From contig CATZGB010000033.1 of the NCBI GenBank assembly GCA_958418815.1, positions 1 through 31,359 of the forward strand: a stretch of 31,359 nucleotides of DNA, given 5' to 3'. Position numbers and translations under genes: made by a program. Origin of the DNA: an uncultured Bacteroidales bacterium (GTDB lineage Bacteria; Bacteroidota; Bacteroidia; Bacteroidales; Muribaculaceae). Below the pieces are notes generated by a model that saw only the letters and a program-made list of their open reading frames with translations, made no database searches and was not told the DNA's origin. Below are positions 30,289-31,359 of the stretch, in pieces (within the stretch, counting starts at the first letter, position 1; the number at the start of each line of letters is the position of its first letter).

Positions 30289-31298
30289 TAGGGAAAATAC
30301 TCAAATCCGGGTCGTTCGGTTCAAAGGTTGACTATGTCACCCGCGAGAAACACGACAAAAAAGTTTTTACTCCCGACACTTGGAGGATACTCGGAAGCCA
30401 AGGTCTGATGGGCGAAAGACGTAATCAGATTGTGGCGAGTTTCGAGGCTCAGGCTATGCAGAAGCCGAAGATAAGCAACCCTGCCGGACACATCACGCTG
30501 TCGTTTGCCGCCGAGGACAAGCCTAAACTGAGCGATGAAAAGATGCTTAAAATCGCTCTTGACTATATCAAAATGATGGTGCTGGACAAGACGCAGTGGC
30601 TTATAGTCCGTCATTATGAGACTGACAAACCTCACTGTCATATCGTGTTCAACATGGTCGGCGACAACGGCAAGCGCATGGAATCGGGGCGCAACCGCTA
30701 TAGGAATAAGCATGTCTGCGAGGCACTGACCAAGCGTTACCGCCTCGCTTTGCCCAGGCAGGAGACTCCCGATCTGGAGAAACTTTACGGTCTTGAACGG
30801 GCCAAAGCCGAGATAAAAATCGCCGCTAACGAGGCTCTGCGCAACTCCCGTGACTGGAATACTTTTGCCGTTCTGCTGGCACGGAAGAATATCCACATCA
30901 TTCCGAAATACCATCGTGGCACTCAGGATTTGCAGGGCGTATCGTTTCAGATGGGCGACTACAAGGTGAAGGGCTCGGATGTCGGAGAGGCTTTCAAATA
31001 CAAAAGCCTTGAACATTATTTCTCGCAGCAGAGCCGTCAGTCGGCTCCTAAGCGGACGGCAGCACAGTTCAAATCTCCGCAGTCCGGCACATCGTCAATC
31101 TCTGATGAGGCTATGCGGGCTGTCAAGGCTACAGCCGCTACAGCCGCAGGGGTGGTGGCAGACATCGGCGAGAGCGTCGGGCAATTTGTCGGAGGACTGT
31201 TCCAGCCGGGTCCCGCCTACGACCCTGAAGAAGAACGTCTGGCATGGGAACTCTCGCATCCCAAGAAGAAAAAACCGAATAGTGGAATCAAAAGATAA
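30285..31298 (+). CDS. relaxase / mobilization nuclease (element B)
   Basis: The 337-aa relaxase is colinear with the element A relaxase in the first 250 residues. It has Y17 in VDYVTR, NPAGHITLSF (65-74), and histidines H110, H117 and H119 in RHYETDKPHCHIVFN. The C-terminus has a Gln/Ser/Ala-rich linker, then an Ala/Gly-rich, perhaps membrane-seeking stretch (about 285-315) and a basic end. The differences from copy A suggest each enzyme recognises its own oriT. The gene after it would start beyond the window; the last 61 bases hold no recognisable feature. Confidence 0.92.
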   Translation: MIGKILKSGSFGSKVDYVTREKHDKKVFTPDTWRILGSQGLMGERRNQIVASFEAQAMQKPKISNPAGHITLSFAAEDKPKLSDEKMLKIALDYIKMMVLDKTQWLIVRHYETDKPHCHIVFNMVGDNGKRMESGRNRYRNKHVCEALTKRYRLALPRQETPDLEKLYGLERAKAEIKIAANEALRNSRDWNTFAVLLARKNIHIIPKYHRGTQDLQGVSFQMGDYKVKGSDVGEAFKYKSLEHYFSQQSRQSAPKRTAAQFKSPQSGTSSISDEAMRAVKATAATAAGVVADIGESVGQFVGGLFQPGPAYDPEEERLAWELSHPKKKKPNSGIKR

Positions 31299-31359
31299 AA
31301 AATATTATTACTGTCCGCTAAACTTTTTTTGAACGATTGAAAAATTAGGGCTGACACCT

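Larger units (their letters stand above)
20284..31359. mobile_element. candidate integrated mobilizable element B (right end outside window)
   Basis: The element begins at the core copy at 20284 and carries integrase B, the ATPase-protease pair, a structured gene-free region, and a rightward HTH-helicase-DUF3408-mobC-relaxase module. GTGGTGAC arm-like repeats lie at its left end. The right end is not in the window, and a third core copy would be expected beyond it. Confidence 0.5.

Noticed and set aside
1..31359. CRISPR array, insertion sequence transposase, rRNA or tRNA
   Set aside because: No regularly spaced repeat array, no transposase-like frame and no RNA gene fold was found on reading both strands.

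Overview
The window looks like a stretch of accessory DNA from a gut Bacteroidales genome. The evidence is the repeated -7 box TAnnTTTG with TTTG/TTG about 20 bases upstream, A-rich start regions without Shine-Dalgarno sites, and typical Bacteroidales families: DUF3408-like proteins, NBU-like mobilization modules, long tyrosine recombinases with a coiled-coil insert, and a plug-plus-barrel outer membrane protein with a two-component system. No rRNA, tRNA, CRISPR array or transposase was seen. Family names rest on motifs read by eye, not on database searches.

Layout. (1) 1-5802 appears to be the right end of an older element. It has a small promoter-to-terminator unit, a broken gene, an AT-rich pair encoding a 684-aa unknown protein and an AbiV-like HEPN protein, a 136-aa unknown and a membrane-anchored 224-aa unknown. 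(2) 5786-20300 is a candidate integrated mobilizable element of about 14.5 kb (element A). It contains integrase A, an AAA ATPase with a nuclease-like C-terminus, a two-component system, an outer membrane barrel, then leftward genes for a membrane-anchored mobilization protein, relaxase, MobC, a DUF3408-like protein, toprim primase, RecA-like ATPase, HTH protein and a 328-aa unknown. (3) 20284 to beyond the window end is element B. It contains integrase B, a two-gene ATPase plus subtilisin-like protease system of the IetAS type, a 1.3-kb gene-free region full of RNA-like hairpins, then rightward genes for an HTH protein, SF3-like helicase, DUF3408-like protein, MobC and relaxase.

How it fits together. 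A 17-base near-identical repeat (GTGGTGCCACCAG, then C or A, then ACC) lies before each integrase, each time directly after a long perfect hairpin. Around the repeats sit two families of short direct repeats. ATAGGTAACTTT lies just inside both ends of element A. GTGGTGAC plus a GAATGAAT block lies just outside both ends. This is what would be expected if element A had been inserted at the attachment site between two elements of the other type, giving tandem accretion. Each element has its own transfer module (relaxase and MobC, with a hairpin-rich candidate oriT upstream) and its own replication module. Neither shows type IV secretion genes here, so both would depend on a helper conjugative element.

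The cargo looks mostly defensive or regulatory: AbiV-like HEPN, IetAS-like, DUF234-type ATPase, and a sensor pair with an outer membrane protein. The least explained parts are the structured gene-free region at 25.6-26.8 kb, the 684-aa partner of the AbiV-like protein, the duplicated hairpins flanking the AAA ATPase gene, and a 50-base perfect palindrome between integrase B and the protease system.
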